Assembly: GCA_900547475.1 (NCBI GenBank)
Contig: URGW01000022.1
Location: 1 to 59,165, forward strand
Source of the DNA: an uncultured Clostridium sp.
GTDB taxonomy: Bacteria; Bacillota; Clostridia; Clostridiales; Clostridiaceae
Reading direction: 5' to 3'
DNA: 59,165 nt
A model generated the notes under the pieces. That model was not told the DNA's origin, did no database searches, and saw nothing but the letters and a program-made list of their open reading frames with translations. The position numbers were made by a program, and so were the translations under genes. Within the stretch, counting starts at the first letter, position 1, and every line of letters starts with the position of its first letter. Positions 34,674 to 43,486 of the stretch are shown piece by piece.

Positions 34674-35894
34674 ATGGGAAGGTTAGTAATTAATCAAGAT
34701 AAAGTTGGTAATAAAGAAGAATTAGTTAAGATATGTCCTTTTGGCGCACTTGAAATTAAAGATGATAAATTAGATATAAATAGTGGATGCAAAATGTGTA
34801 AACTATGTGTTAGAAAAGGTCCAGAAGGTGCAGTTGTATTTGTTGAAGATGAAAAGGTAGAGATAGATAAAAGTCTTTGGAGTGGAATTGCTGTTTATGT
34901 GGATCACGTTGATGGAGAAATTCATCCTGTAACCCTTGAACTTATAGGAAAAGCAAGGGAACTAGCAGATAAGGTTAATGAAGAAGTTTATTGTATAGCC
35001 ATGGGAAATAATATTGAAAGTAATGTTCATGAGCTTTTACATTATGGAGTTGATAAAGTATTTTTATATGAAGATAAGGAATTAAAGTATTTTAGAATTG
35101 AGCCTTATACTTCAGTAATTGAGGACTTTATAAATAATCTTAAGCCAGCTGTATTGTTAGTTGGAGCAACAACTGTTGGTAGGTCATTAGCACCAAGGGT
35201 TGCGGCTAGGTTTAGAACTGGACTTACAGCAGATTGTACTATTTTAGACATAAAGGAAAATACAGATTTAGTTCAAATAAGGCCAGCTTTTGGTGGAAAT
35301 ATTATGGCTCAAATTGTTACTCCAAACTCTAGGCCACAACTTGCAACTGTTAGATACAAAGTTATGTCAGCACCAGAAAGAAGTGAAGATGAAGTAGGCG
35401 AAATAGTTAAATTACCTATAAAAAAGGAAAAATTAAAATCTAATATTAATGTATTAGAAGTAGCTAAAAAATCTAAAGAGAAAGAAATAAGTGAAGCTGA
35501 TGTTTTAGTTGTTGCAGGAAGAGGAGTAAAGAGTGAAAAAGATTTAGAAATGATAAAGGAATTAAGTGAGCTTTTAGGAGGTCAAGTTGCTTGTACAAGA
35601 CCATTAATTGAAGCAGGATGGGTTGATTCAAAAAGGCAAGTTGGATTAAGTGGTAGAACCGTTAGACCAAAGCTTATTATTACTTGTGGGGTATCTGGTG
35701 CAGTTCAGTTTACTGCAGGAATGAATAATTCTGATTATATATTTGCTATTAATACTGATGAGAAAGCACCAATTTTTAAGGTTGCTCATTATGGAATAGT
35801 TGGTGATATTTATGAAGTTGTACCAATGTTAATTGAAAGGCTTAAAAATAATGGCTGTGGTGTAATAAAGGAATTGGCTATAGAAGGAGTTTAG
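34674..35894 (+). CDS. etfA: Electron transfer flavoprotein alpha subunit with N-terminal ferredoxin-like domain
   Basis: 406 residues, longer than plain EtfA. The extra N-terminus holds C21, C39, C42 and C45 (CPFGAL, CKMCKLC), enough for one [4Fe-4S] cluster, as in LctC of the electron-confurcating lactate dehydrogenase. The C-terminal FAD-binding domain shows GRGVKSEKDLEMIKEL, GLSGRTVRPKL and GVSGAVQFTAGM. This supports lactate oxidation by NAD coupled to reduced ferredoxin oxidation. It lies 13 bp after etfB. Confidence 0.92.
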   Translation: MGRLVINQDKVGNKEELVKICPFGALEIKDDKLDINSGCKMCKLCVRKGPEGAVVFVEDEKVEIDKSLWSGIAVYVDHVDGEIHPVTLELIGKARELADKVNEEVYCIAMGNNIESNVHELLHYGVDKVFLYEDKELKYFRIEPYTSVIEDFINNLKPAVLLVGATTVGRSLAPRVAARFRTGLTADCTILDIKENTDLVQIRPAFGGNIMAQIVTPNSRPQLATVRYKVMSAPERSEDEVGEIVKLPIKKEKLKSNINVLEVAKKSKEKEISEADVLVVAGRGVKSEKDLEMIKELSELLGGQVACTRPLIEAGWVDSKRQVGLSGRTVRPKLIITCGVSGAVQFTAGMNNSDYIFAINTDEKAPIFKVAHYGIVGDIYEVVPMLIERLKNNGCGVIKELAIEGV

Positions 35895-35939
35895 TTTAAT
35901 TTTAGTTGATTCTAAGGCAAGTATAAAAGGGAGGAATTT

Positions 35940-37343
35940 ATGATGGAATATAAGGAATTTTCTGTAGAAGATTATAAAAATATATTAGATTTAATTGGTG
36001 ATAATGATAGAGTCATATATGGTGAAAATATAAGTGAAGATTATAGTAGAGATGAGCTTGGTTCTGTTAGAGTTATGCCTAATGTGGTAGTACAAGCTTT
36101 AAGTACTGAAGAGGTTTCAAAGGTAATGAAGTATGCTTACAATAATAATATTCCAGTAACTCCAAGAGGTTCAGGTACAGGTCTTGTAGGAGCAGCAGTT
36201 CCTATTAAAGCTGGAATTGTTATAGATTTAAGTAAAATGAATAAAATTTTAGAGTTAGATGAAGAAAATTTAACATTAACTGTTGAGCCTGGTGTGCTTC
36301 TTATGGAAATAGGAAAGTATGTAGAGGAATTTGATTTGTTTTATCCACCAGACCCTGGAGAAAAAACTGCAACTATAGGTGGAAATATTAGCACTAATGC
36401 AGGAGGAATGAGAGCAGTAAAATATGGAGTTACTAGAGACTATGTAAGAGGCCTGGAGGTTGTACTACCTAATGGAGAAATTATTAATGTTGGTGGAAAA
36501 GTAGTAAAAAATAGTTCAGGATATGCATTAAAGGATTTGATAGTAGGCTCTGAAGGAACTTTAGGAATTGTTACAAAAGCTGTATTAAGATTATTACCAT
36601 TACCTAAAAAGGCAATTAGTCTTTTAATTCCTTTTGATACTTTAGATAATGCAATTGAAACTGTACCAAAGATAATTAAATCAAAATCTATTCCAACAGC
36701 AATAGAATTTATGCAAAGAGCAGCTATAGTTGCAGCTGAAGAGTTTTTAAAGAAACCATTTCCTGATAATTCATCAGATGCATACTTATTATTAACTTTT
36801 GATGGAAACTCTAAGGAAGAAATAGAAAGAGCATATGAAGGAGTAGCTAATATTTGTTTAGAATCTGGAGCTTTAGATGTATTTATTTCAGATACAGAAG
36901 AAAGACAAGAAGCTATTTGGAGTGCTAGAGGAGCATTTTTAGAGGCTATAAAAGCATTAACTACTGAAATGGATGAAGTAGATGTTGTTGTACCTAGAAA
37001 TAAGGTTGCTGAATTTGTTAAATTTACACATGAGGTTGAAGAATCTCAAGATATAAGAATAAAGAGTTTTGGACATGCAGGAGATGGAAATCTTCATATT
37101 TATATATTAAGAGATGACTTAAATTCAGAAGAATGGAATAATAAACTTAATAATGTTATGGAGATATTATATAAGAAATCGAGAGAGTTAAATGGTCAAG
37201 TTTCAGGAGAGCATGGTATTGGATTTGCTAAAAAGCCATTTTTAAATGAATCATTGCCAAAAGAGTCTATAGAAATTATGAAAGGCATAAAACTTGCCTT
37301 TGACCCTAAGAATATATTAAATCCAGGTAAGGTCTGTCAATAA
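35940..37343 (+). CDS. lctD: FAD-linked lactate/glycolate dehydrogenase (LctD/GlcD family)
   Basis: 467 residues of the vanillyl-alcohol-oxidase fold. FAD-binding segments TPRGSGTGLVGAAVP and PPDPGEKTATIGGNISTNAG lie near 80-155; the C-terminal substrate region has SFGHAGDGNLHIYI and GQVSGEHGIGFAKK. With EtfAB it would oxidise D-lactate (or another 2-hydroxy acid) to pyruvate. It is the last gene of the operon and is followed by the hairpin at 37361. A start at 35943 is equally possible. Confidence 0.9.
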   Translation: MMEYKEFSVEDYKNILDLIGDNDRVIYGENISEDYSRDELGSVRVMPNVVVQALSTEEVSKVMKYAYNNNIPVTPRGSGTGLVGAAVPIKAGIVIDLSKMNKILELDEENLTLTVEPGVLLMEIGKYVEEFDLFYPPDPGEKTATIGGNISTNAGGMRAVKYGVTRDYVRGLEVVLPNGEIINVGGKVVKNSSGYALKDLIVGSEGTLGIVTKAVLRLLPLPKKAISLLIPFDTLDNAIETVPKIIKSKSIPTAIEFMQRAAIVAAEEFLKKPFPDNSSDAYLLLTFDGNSKEEIERAYEGVANICLESGALDVFISDTEERQEAIWSARGAFLEAIKALTTEMDEVDVVVPRNKVAEFVKFTHEVEESQDIRIKSFGHAGDGNLHIYILRDDLNSEEWNNKLNNVMEILYKKSRELNGQVSGEHGIGFAKKPFLNESLPKESIEIMKGIKLAFDPKNILNPGKVCQ

Positions 37344-37360
37344 TCACCAAAATTCGGGAT

Positions 37361-37401
37361 GCCTCTGAGGTAAATCCATATATTGGATTTGCCTCAGAGG
37401 T
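37361..37401. repeat. Dispersed palindromic hairpin, copy 6 (loop type B)
   Basis: CCTCTGAGGTAAATCC (37362-37377) pairs with GGATTTGCCTCAGAGG (37385-37400) with one mismatch, loop ATATATT. It lies 18 bp past the lctD stop and probably ends the lactate operon, although no T-run follows. Confidence 0.9.
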
Positions 37402-37477
37402 TAAAAAGAACGTACTTTCACTTTGTTAAAAAATATAGTAGAATATAAATTGATAAAGTTACAAAGGATGGAAGTAT

Positions 37478-38032
37478 ATGAAAGGAAAAGAGCATATGAT
37501 TGTAGGAACTACTGCAACAGCAACTATGGGAATTGGATTTTTAATTACTAAAACCTTTGATAGTGCTGTATATTTAGCTCCTTTAATTATTGGTGGATTT
37601 ATTGGATCATATATGCCTGATATTGATTCACATAATTCTAAAGCAAGGCAAGTTTTTAATAAAGTACTAACATTTTCTATAATAGCAATAGTATTAGGAT
37701 ATATGTTGGGAATTGCATTAAGTGTAAATGATGTATTGAATTTCTTAGAAAATAATATTAAAAATTGTTCTGCAATAGTTATGTTTTGTATAACAACTGT
37801 ATTAGGAAAGTTATCTCCACATAGAATGTTTACTCATAAATGGCTTGGAACATTAATGTTTTGTGGAAGTGTATATTTAACAGGAAATATATATTTATCA
37901 CTAGGTTTTTCTATGGGATATATTTTACACATTGTTTGTGATAGGTTTTCGCCAAGAGGTAAGAATTTGAAATTTTTTGAGTTTAAATTGCCTTGTAAAA
38001 ATTCCAAGAATAAAACAACAATTACTTGGTAA
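37478..38032 (+). CDS. YdjM-like metal-dependent membrane hydrolase (DUF457)
   Basis: 184 residues with about four or five membrane helices. The family motifs are clear: HMIVGTTATATMG at the start, GSYMPDIDSHNS, SPHRMFTHKWLGT and GYILHIVCDRFSPRG, giving His/Asp residues for metal binding. The E. coli relative YdjM is under LexA control; the substrate is unknown. The start has AAGGATGG upstream. Confidence 0.82.
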   Translation: MKGKEHMIVGTTATATMGIGFLITKTFDSAVYLAPLIIGGFIGSYMPDIDSHNSKARQVFNKVLTFSIIAIVLGYMLGIALSVNDVLNFLENNIKNCSAIVMFCITTVLGKLSPHRMFTHKWLGTLMFCGSVYLTGNIYLSLGFSMGYILHIVCDRFSPRGKNLKFFEFKLPCKNSKNKTTITW

Positions 38033-38077
38033 ATACAATTTTTAACAAATAAAATGTTTAATTAATAAATAATTAAT

Positions 38078-38119
38078 AAAAGAATTGGAAACTATTTAGC
38101 TGCCAATTCTTTTATTTTT
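38078..38119. terminator. Terminator between convergent genes
   Basis: A perfect 11-bp stem, AAAAGAATTGG with CCAATTCTTTT, a 14-nt loop and ATTTTTA. It overlaps the 3' end of the minus-strand gene that stops at 38092. Confidence 0.8.
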
Positions 38120-38619
38120 ATGTTTTTAGGTAAGTTTGTTTTTATTGATTTAAGTATACCTTTTGGATTTTCTGTCATTATAGAACAAATAAGTAAATCA
38201 TACTTAGTTGTAAGTTTTAACTCATAAGTATTTTCTTTATCCTTTTTTTCAAGTAATAAACTTTGAATTTCATTGAATTCACCATAGTTATTTTTTACTA
38301 CTACATAATTATCATATATTGCAAATTTAGTACAAGATAATTTTATGCAGAAAAAAACTATTATATTTATAATTATAACTGTTATTAAGTAATAAGATGT
38401 TATATTATTCATAAATGTATAAATAGCAAACATTATACTAACAATTAATAAAATAATAGATGGAATATAAGTATTTAAAGAGCTAGTAGTGTATTCAAGT
38501 TTTAAATTATCTTTATTCTTAAATATTTTTTTATAATAAATAGAATATAGAATTGTTAAATAATAAGTAGGCATTCCAGCAAAAATAATTAAAAAGAATA
38601 TAAGAAGAAAATTATTCAT
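38092..38619 (-). CDS. Hypothetical membrane protein, 175 residues
   Basis: Three or four membrane helices in the first ~100 residues (LLIFFLIIFAGMPTYYLTIL, YIPSIILLIVSIMFAIYTFM, YLITVIIINIIVFFCIKL), then a soluble, strand-rich tail of ~75 residues (KFAIYDNYVVVKNNYGEF, YELKLTTKYDLLI) resembling a small PH-like domain. Family not recognised. AGGAGG precedes the start. The stop lies within the shared terminator. Confidence 0.6.
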   Translation of the reverse strand: MNNFLLIFFLIIFAGMPTYYLTILYSIYYKKIFKNKDNLKLEYTTSSLNTYIPSIILLIVSIMFAIYTFMNNITSYYLITVIIINIIVFFCIKLSCTKFAIYDNYVVVKNNYGEFNEIQSLLLEKKDKENTYELKLTTKYDLLICSIMTENPKGILKSIKTNLPKNIKIKELAAK

Positions 38620-38862
38620 AAAAAAGTCCTCCTAAGAAAGATTTCTTAAATTTTTATATAAATAATATTCTATACTAATAACTATATATTATCAATATAG
38701 ATAAAAATTTCTTATATTTAACAGAAAAGTTTAATAAAAAAGCTTTTTTAAGAATAAAAGAAATAACTACTATTTTAATAATTTTTGTAATGTGTGAATG
38801 TTATGGTTTTTTAGTTGAAGAAAGCTTCAATATTATTACTTTTATTCAAACTATGTCATTAA

Positions 38863-39288
38863 TTGTTTAAAATTATTGGATTAGAAGTTATTATAAAACC
38901 AAATGAAGTTTTATACAATCATTTAATGATAAAAGTTTTTGTTGGATCTAGAGAAGAAATGGTTATTGTAGAAGTCCAGGATAATGGTATTGGTATACCA
39001 AATGAAAAACAAAAGTATATTTTTAATAGATATGCAAGGATTAAAGAAAGTAAAAGTGGATATAAAGAAGGATCTGGATTAGGTCTTAATATAGTACAGG
39101 AAATAGTTAAGAAGTTTAATGGAGAAATTAAACTTGAAAGTGAAGAAGGAGTTGGAACAAAGATAACTCTTATTATACCTAAAGTAGAATTTGATGAAGA
39201 AATGTATGAAGATTATTACGATGACTTTAATTTTAAAAATGATATCATGCAAAAGATTGATTTAGAAATGTCAGATATATGTATATAA
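38863..39288 (+). pseudogene. Histidine kinase remnant (ATPase C-terminal part only)
   Basis: Only the last third of a kinase is left: G1 DNGIGIPNEKQ, F-box IFNRYARI and G2 GSGLGLNIVQEIVKKFNG, then a tail ending LEMSDICI. There is no phosphoacceptor His and no recognisable N-box. The frame has no ribosome site and a stop immediately before the first TTG. The tail resembles the end of the intact kinase at 18212 (EFSDIYI), so it probably derives from that family. The ~240 bp upstream show no more kinase sequence. Confidence 0.72.
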
Positions 39289-39470
39289 AAAGAATCATTA
39301 AGCTAATAATTGTATTAGTTTAATAAATTTTTATTAAAAGATGGAGGAAAATATTTACAGAAAATGATTTAAGGTGTATACTAGATTTATAGTAGCCGAA
39401 AGAAAAGTTTTATGACTACTAGAATCTATAGATTTTATAATTATAAAAGCTAAAGGGGTGATGCTTCTAA

Positions 39471-39620
39471 ATGTCGTTATTGGATGATGTTCAGTTTATG
39501 GACAAATATGATAGAGAGGAGGCGTGGGTAAAGCTTAAAAATAGGCTTTTGATTAATGCTAAGATTGAACTTTATAAATGTTTTAAAGAAGGAGATGATC
39601 CAGCCTATCTAATACGTTAG
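39471..39620 (+). CDS. Small hypothetical protein, 49 residues
   Basis: A short frame preceded by AAAGGGGTG at 12-bp distance. The protein (starting MSLLDDVQFMDKYDREEAW, ending DDPAYLIR) is charged and helical, with one Cys. It is followed by a terminator at 39703. No family is recognised. The spacing is long, so the start is a little uncertain. Confidence 0.5.
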   Translation: MSLLDDVQFMDKYDREEAWVKLKNRLLINAKIELYKCFKEGDDPAYLIR

Positions 39621-39702
39621 TAAAGGAGGATAGAAGTTCATTATTCATAAAATAAAGTAGATTTTAAACATGTTTATTTAAAAATAATTTAATAATGTAT
39701 AT

Positions 39703-39738
39703 AAAAAGGAGCTACTTAATTTAGCTCCTTTTAATTTT
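39703..39738 (+). terminator. Terminator before the first AI-2E family gene
   Basis: AAAAAGGAGCTA (39703-39714) pairs with TAGCTCCTTTT (39722-39732), then AATTTT. Confidence 0.85.
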
Positions 39739-39763
39739 AACATAAAAGGTGTAGGTGATAAAA

Positions 39764-40888
39764 ATGGAATATATATCATTAGTAGTTAAGAAGATAAGGC
39801 CTTTTTTGAGTTTGATTATCTTTTTCTTGGCATTTACTATTTCTTTTTCAATAATTATAGGAACTTTAAAATATACAATTCCATTTATAATTGGATTAAT
39901 AACAGCATCAATTTTAAAAAAGCCAACAGAGGCTCTTATTAAGAGGTTTAATATAGAAGGAAATTTTGCAGCAAGTATTTCAATTTTAATATTTTATATT
40001 ATTACAGTAACTTTATTAGGATTTGGTGTAATGTATTTTTGTTCGGAAATTAAAGACTTAGCAACTGATGGCTATCAGTATTTGTATGATAATGGATCAG
40101 AGATAAATAAATTTGTTCAAGATTCACTATCAGCTTTTGAAAATATAGATGAATCTATTTTAGAAAGCTTAAAAAGTAATATAAATAAATTTATATCAGA
40201 TATATCAAATTCTGCTTTAGATTTTAGTATGAATATTGTAAATTACATAATAAGTGTAATTTCAGCTTTACCATATATTATATCAGTAATAATTTTTGCA
40301 ATATTATCTAGTTTTGTTTTTCTTAAAAAGTTTATTAAAAAGGATTCTTCAGATATAAAAGGTACTGAATATATTAATGAAAATGAATTTGAGAAGTTTT
40401 TGAAGATTATAGTAGAAATTAAAGATGTTGTTTTTAAATATATAGGTACTTATTCTATATTAATTTTATGTACATTTATAATTACCTTTATAGGATTTAG
40501 TATGCTAAGAATACCATATACATTGTTATTAAGTTTAACATGTATGATATTAGATTTGCTGCCTGTTGTAGGAATGATAATGGTATTTTTACCACTTTTA
40601 ATAATTTATTTTTTTGCTGGAAAGTATATTATTGTTATATTTTTAATTGTTTTATTTTGTGCAATTATGATTACTAGGAATATATTAGAGCCTAAGCTTT
40701 TATCATCATCTTTAGAATTATCTTCATTAAGTGTTTTAATTGCTATATTTATAGGTGTAAATGCTGCAGGATTTAAAGGAATGATATATTTGATGTCACT
40801 ATTTATAAGTTTTAATTTTTATAAGAAATATTCAAGTAATAATCAAGGCTTTATATTTAAGCAAAATGAAGATAGACTTGAAAAATAA
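39764..40888 (+). CDS. AI-2E family (PerM-like) membrane protein 1
   Basis: 374 residues with the family layout: two N-terminal helices, an extracellular helical region (~80-165), and a group of C-terminal helices with IPYTLLLSLTCMILDLLPVV and RNILEPKLLSSSLELSSLSV. Members export small molecules or ions (autoinducer-2, sodium, auxin-like compounds), so the substrate is open. ATG 39764 after AGGTG is preferred over the GTG at 39755. A paralogue lies at 43470. Confidence 0.8.
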   Translation: MEYISLVVKKIRPFLSLIIFFLAFTISFSIIIGTLKYTIPFIIGLITASILKKPTEALIKRFNIEGNFAASISILIFYIITVTLLGFGVMYFCSEIKDLATDGYQYLYDNGSEINKFVQDSLSAFENIDESILESLKSNINKFISDISNSALDFSMNIVNYIISVISALPYIISVIIFAILSSFVFLKKFIKKDSSDIKGTEYINENEFEKFLKIIVEIKDVVFKYIGTYSILILCTFIITFIGFSMLRIPYTLLLSLTCMILDLLPVVGMIMVFLPLLIIYFFAGKYIIVIFLIVLFCAIMITRNILEPKLLSSSLELSSLSVLIAIFIGVNAAGFKGMIYLMSLFISFNFYKKYSSNNQGFIFKQNEDRLEK

Positions 40889-40908
40889 TATAAAATATTT
40901 AAAAAACT

Positions 40909-40975
40909 ATAGAAAAGCTTCTGTTTATATTGTATCTTTCTTAAAGGTAGCAAGAATAGAAGCCTTTCTATTTTA
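40909..40975 (+). terminator. Terminator after the first AI-2E family gene
   Basis: TAGAAAAGCTTCT pairs with AGAAGCCTTTCTA (one mismatch) across a ~35-nt loop, then TTTTAAT. The following ~330 bp up to 41305 hold no supported gene, only a 30-codon frame at 41074 without a ribosome site. Confidence 0.6.
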
Positions 40976-41305
40976 ATATATAAATTTAGGAATATTAATA
41001 CTTAATAATGATGAAAAAATATATAAGTAATAAAAATGTAGTATATTTTTATAGTACTCTAATTATATATATAATGGATGTTAAAAATATTAACAAGCAT
41101 AGTGATAACTTAATAGATATTATGAATGATAAACCTTGGGAGCTTAGATATAATACTAGAAATTAAATATAGTAAAATATCATAGGGGAAATTACTGAAA
41201 TAATAAAGTACACAAATTTATGAAAAGGTTTACTAAAGTAGAAACTAATACATCTAATTTAGTTGTTATTTTCGAGATTAAAATAAAATTTTAGGGGGTA
41301 TTTTG

Positions 41306-42277
41306 GTGAAAGTTTTAATAGGTGATGATGAAGCAAAAATTAGAGAGGATATAAAAAGTACTATTTATTGGGAAAATTCTGAGTTTAAGATTAGTAGAGA
41401 ATCTGAGAATGAAATTATAAGTAAAATGGAAAAAGAGGAGAATAAAGTTATAAATAATAAGTTAAAGAAACATGATGATAAGTTAAAGGAAAATTTTCTT
41501 AAGGAATGGATGAGAGGAAAAATTAGAAGTTCAGAAGTTGAAAATGATATGAGATATTTTAATATTAAATATACTAATTCAATGGGGTTAATAATAGTTA
41601 AACCTTTAATAAAGTCGAAATGTATAACTGAAAATGAGTGGAAAGAGGACTTGTTAAGTTATGCTATATATAATATTGCAAGTGATGTAATGAATAAATT
41701 TGAATGTTTAAATATATTTATTGATTCTAAAAGGCAAGTAGTTATTTTGTGTGATATAAATCCGATAAGGTATTGGCATGGTACTGTTAATGAATTAGAA
41801 AATACTATTAACAAATCTCTTAAAATAAATGTAGTTATATGTGCATCATTCTTACGTAATAATCCAGTTCAAGTCAACATTGTTTATAAATCTTTATGTA
41901 ACAGATTAATTGATAAAAGTAAGAAAACACCTGTAGTTATTGAAGTACAAAAGTATATAAATAGAAATTATAATAATGAAGATTTATCAATATCAGAAAT
42001 AGCAAATAATTTAGGTATTAGCCAGACATACCTTATTAGATTATTTAAGAGAGAGCTAAGAATGACTTTTGCTGATTATTTAACTAATGTACGAATAAAG
42101 AATGCAATAATTTTAATGAGAGATCCATCACTAAAATTATATGAAATTGCAGAATTAATTGGATATAGTACACAACATTATTTTAGTAATGTATTTAAAA
42201 AGCATGTTGGAATATCACCTCAAGACTATAAGTTAGGTTTAGTCAATAAAAAAAATGGTAAAATATTATCATGTTAA
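41306..42277 (+). CDS. AraC/YesN-type regulator with deleted receiver domain
   Basis: 323 residues. It opens like a YesN-type response regulator (VKVLIGDDEAKIREDIKSTI, the first strand and helix with the acidic pair), but the next ~80 residues of the receiver, including the phosphoacceptor Asp and the conserved Lys, are absent. A linker region with KLKENFLKEWMRGKI and a degenerate central domain follows, then an intact AraC double helix-turn-helix (SISEIANNLGISQTYLIRLF, YEIAELIGYSTQHYFSNVFK). It can bind DNA but cannot be controlled by phosphorylation. The GTG at 41306 follows AGGGGG. Confidence 0.8.
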   Translation: MKVLIGDDEAKIREDIKSTIYWENSEFKISRESENEIISKMEKEENKVINNKLKKHDDKLKENFLKEWMRGKIRSSEVENDMRYFNIKYTNSMGLIIVKPLIKSKCITENEWKEDLLSYAIYNIASDVMNKFECLNIFIDSKRQVVILCDINPIRYWHGTVNELENTINKSLKINVVICASFLRNNPVQVNIVYKSLCNRLIDKSKKTPVVIEVQKYINRNYNNEDLSISEIANNLGISQTYLIRLFKRELRMTFADYLTNVRIKNAIILMRDPSLKLYEIAELIGYSTQHYFSNVFKKHVGISPQDYKLGLVNKKNGKILSC

Positions 42278-42342
42278 AGTAAATAGTTACAAAATAAGTT
42301 GTTTATTATATAATAATAAATTATTGGGTTAGAGGTGAAATT

Positions 42343-42828
42343 ATGGCTAAAGAAAAAGTGATAAAAACAAATGCGATGAGAATACTAGATTTAAAGAAAG
42401 TAAATTATGAAATGATTACTTATGAAAGTAAGGATGGGAAAATAGATGGTATATCAGTAGCACATAAAATTTGTATAGATGAAGAGAATGTATTTAAGAC
42501 TTTAGTAGCACAAGGAACAAGCAAAGAGTTATATGTTTTTGTTATTCCTGTAGCGGAAGAGTTAAATTTAAAGGAGGCTGCTGTAATAACTGGTGAGAAA
42601 AAAATAGAAATGATTCATGTTAATGATATTATGAGGCATACCGGATATATTCGTGGAGGTTGTTCACCAATAGGGCAAAAACGTGAATATAAAACATTTA
42701 TACATGAAAGTGCTAAAGAGTTAGATTTTATTATTGTTAGTGCTGGAAAGATTGGATATCAGATAAAGATAAATCCTAATGATTTAATAAATATAGTATC
42801 AGGAAAATTTGAATATATAATAAAATAA
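42343..42828 (+). CDS. ybaK: YbaK/EbsC-family Cys-tRNA deacylase
   Basis: 161 residues with family features: NAMRILDLKKVNYEMITYES, VFKTLVAQGTSKELYVFVIP, the catalytic-site Lys region LNLKEAAVITGEKKIEMI and GYIRGGCSPIG. The enzyme hydrolyses Cys-tRNA(Pro) made in error by prolyl-tRNA synthetase. TTAGAGGTG precedes the ATG. Length is normal. A long terminator follows. Confidence 0.9.
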   Translation: MAKEKVIKTNAMRILDLKKVNYEMITYESKDGKIDGISVAHKICIDEENVFKTLVAQGTSKELYVFVIPVAEELNLKEAAVITGEKKIEMIHVNDIMRHTGYIRGGCSPIGQKREYKTFIHESAKELDFIIVSAGKIGYQIKINPNDLINIVSGKFEYIIK

Positions 42829-42931
42829 TTTAGCATATAAATAAAAATTTGTTGGATTGTTCTCAAGTAGGGATGAATAATCTTTATAAAATTATATAAA
42901 GATTAATAAAAAATACAGAAATTTTACTAAT

Positions 42932-42972
42932 AATAACCATAGTATTTGGAAATACTATGGTTATTATATTTT
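42932..42972 (+). terminator. Terminator after ybaK
   Basis: A perfect 16-bp stem, AATAACCATAGTATTT with AAATACTATGGTTATT, and TATATTTTT after it. Confidence 0.85.
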
Positions 42973-42985
42973 TAGAGGTGAAGTA

Positions 42986-43486
42986 ATGTTTAAATGGAGA
43001 GATTTTTATTTAATGAAAGTTTATAATTCTAAAAATAAATATATTGGCGTTGTAGAGGATATTTCCATAGATTTTAACAAAGGAATTATAGAAGGGTTTA
43101 CAATTTCACCTGCATCTATAATAAAAAAGCATACTTTTGTTTCTAGAGATGGAATAGTATCTATAGATAAAGTACTGAGAGTTAGAGAAACATCAAAATT
43201 TGAAGGATTGAAATTTAAGGAAATTAAATTTATAGATATTATAAATGAAAATAAAAAGTTAATTGGAGTACTTGAAGATTTAATAATAGATAAAGAGCAT
43301 TTTAGTATAAAAGGTTTAATTATTAGTTCAGGAATATTTGATAAGATGTTTAAGGGAAAGGAAATTATAACGTTAAAGCATTGCACTTTATATGATAATT
43401 ATATTTTATACAATGGAAATGAGCGTATTAAGCTTAAAACTCTACCCCATAACTTAGGAGGCTCTAAGGATGTTAGCAAAGCATAA
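42986..43486 (+). CDS. PRC-barrel domain protein
   Basis: 166 residues with two PRC-barrel-like halves (VYNSKNKYIGVVEDISIDFN at ~12-30, and INENKKLIGVLEDLIIDKEH at ~88-107), like photosynthetic reaction-centre H-type and YlmC/YmxH sporulation proteins. It has no signal peptide. It overlaps the next gene by 17 bp, so the two are coupled; a link to the permease is likely but unexplained. Confidence 0.7.
   Translation: MFKWRDFYLMKVYNSKNKYIGVVEDISIDFNKGIIEGFTISPASIIKKHTFVSRDGIVSIDKVLRVRETSKFEGLKFKEIKFIDIINENKKLIGVLEDLIIDKEHFSIKGLIISSGIFDKMFKGKEIITLKHCTLYDNYILYNGNERIKLKTLPHNLGGSKDVSKA

Noticed and set aside
9517..37401. Repeated hairpins as a CRISPR-like array
   Set aside because: The copies are single, kilobases apart and without spacers or cas genes.
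41074..41166. 30-codon frame in the 40889-41305 gap
   Set aside because: No ribosome binding site and no recognisable features; it could be chance or a remnant.
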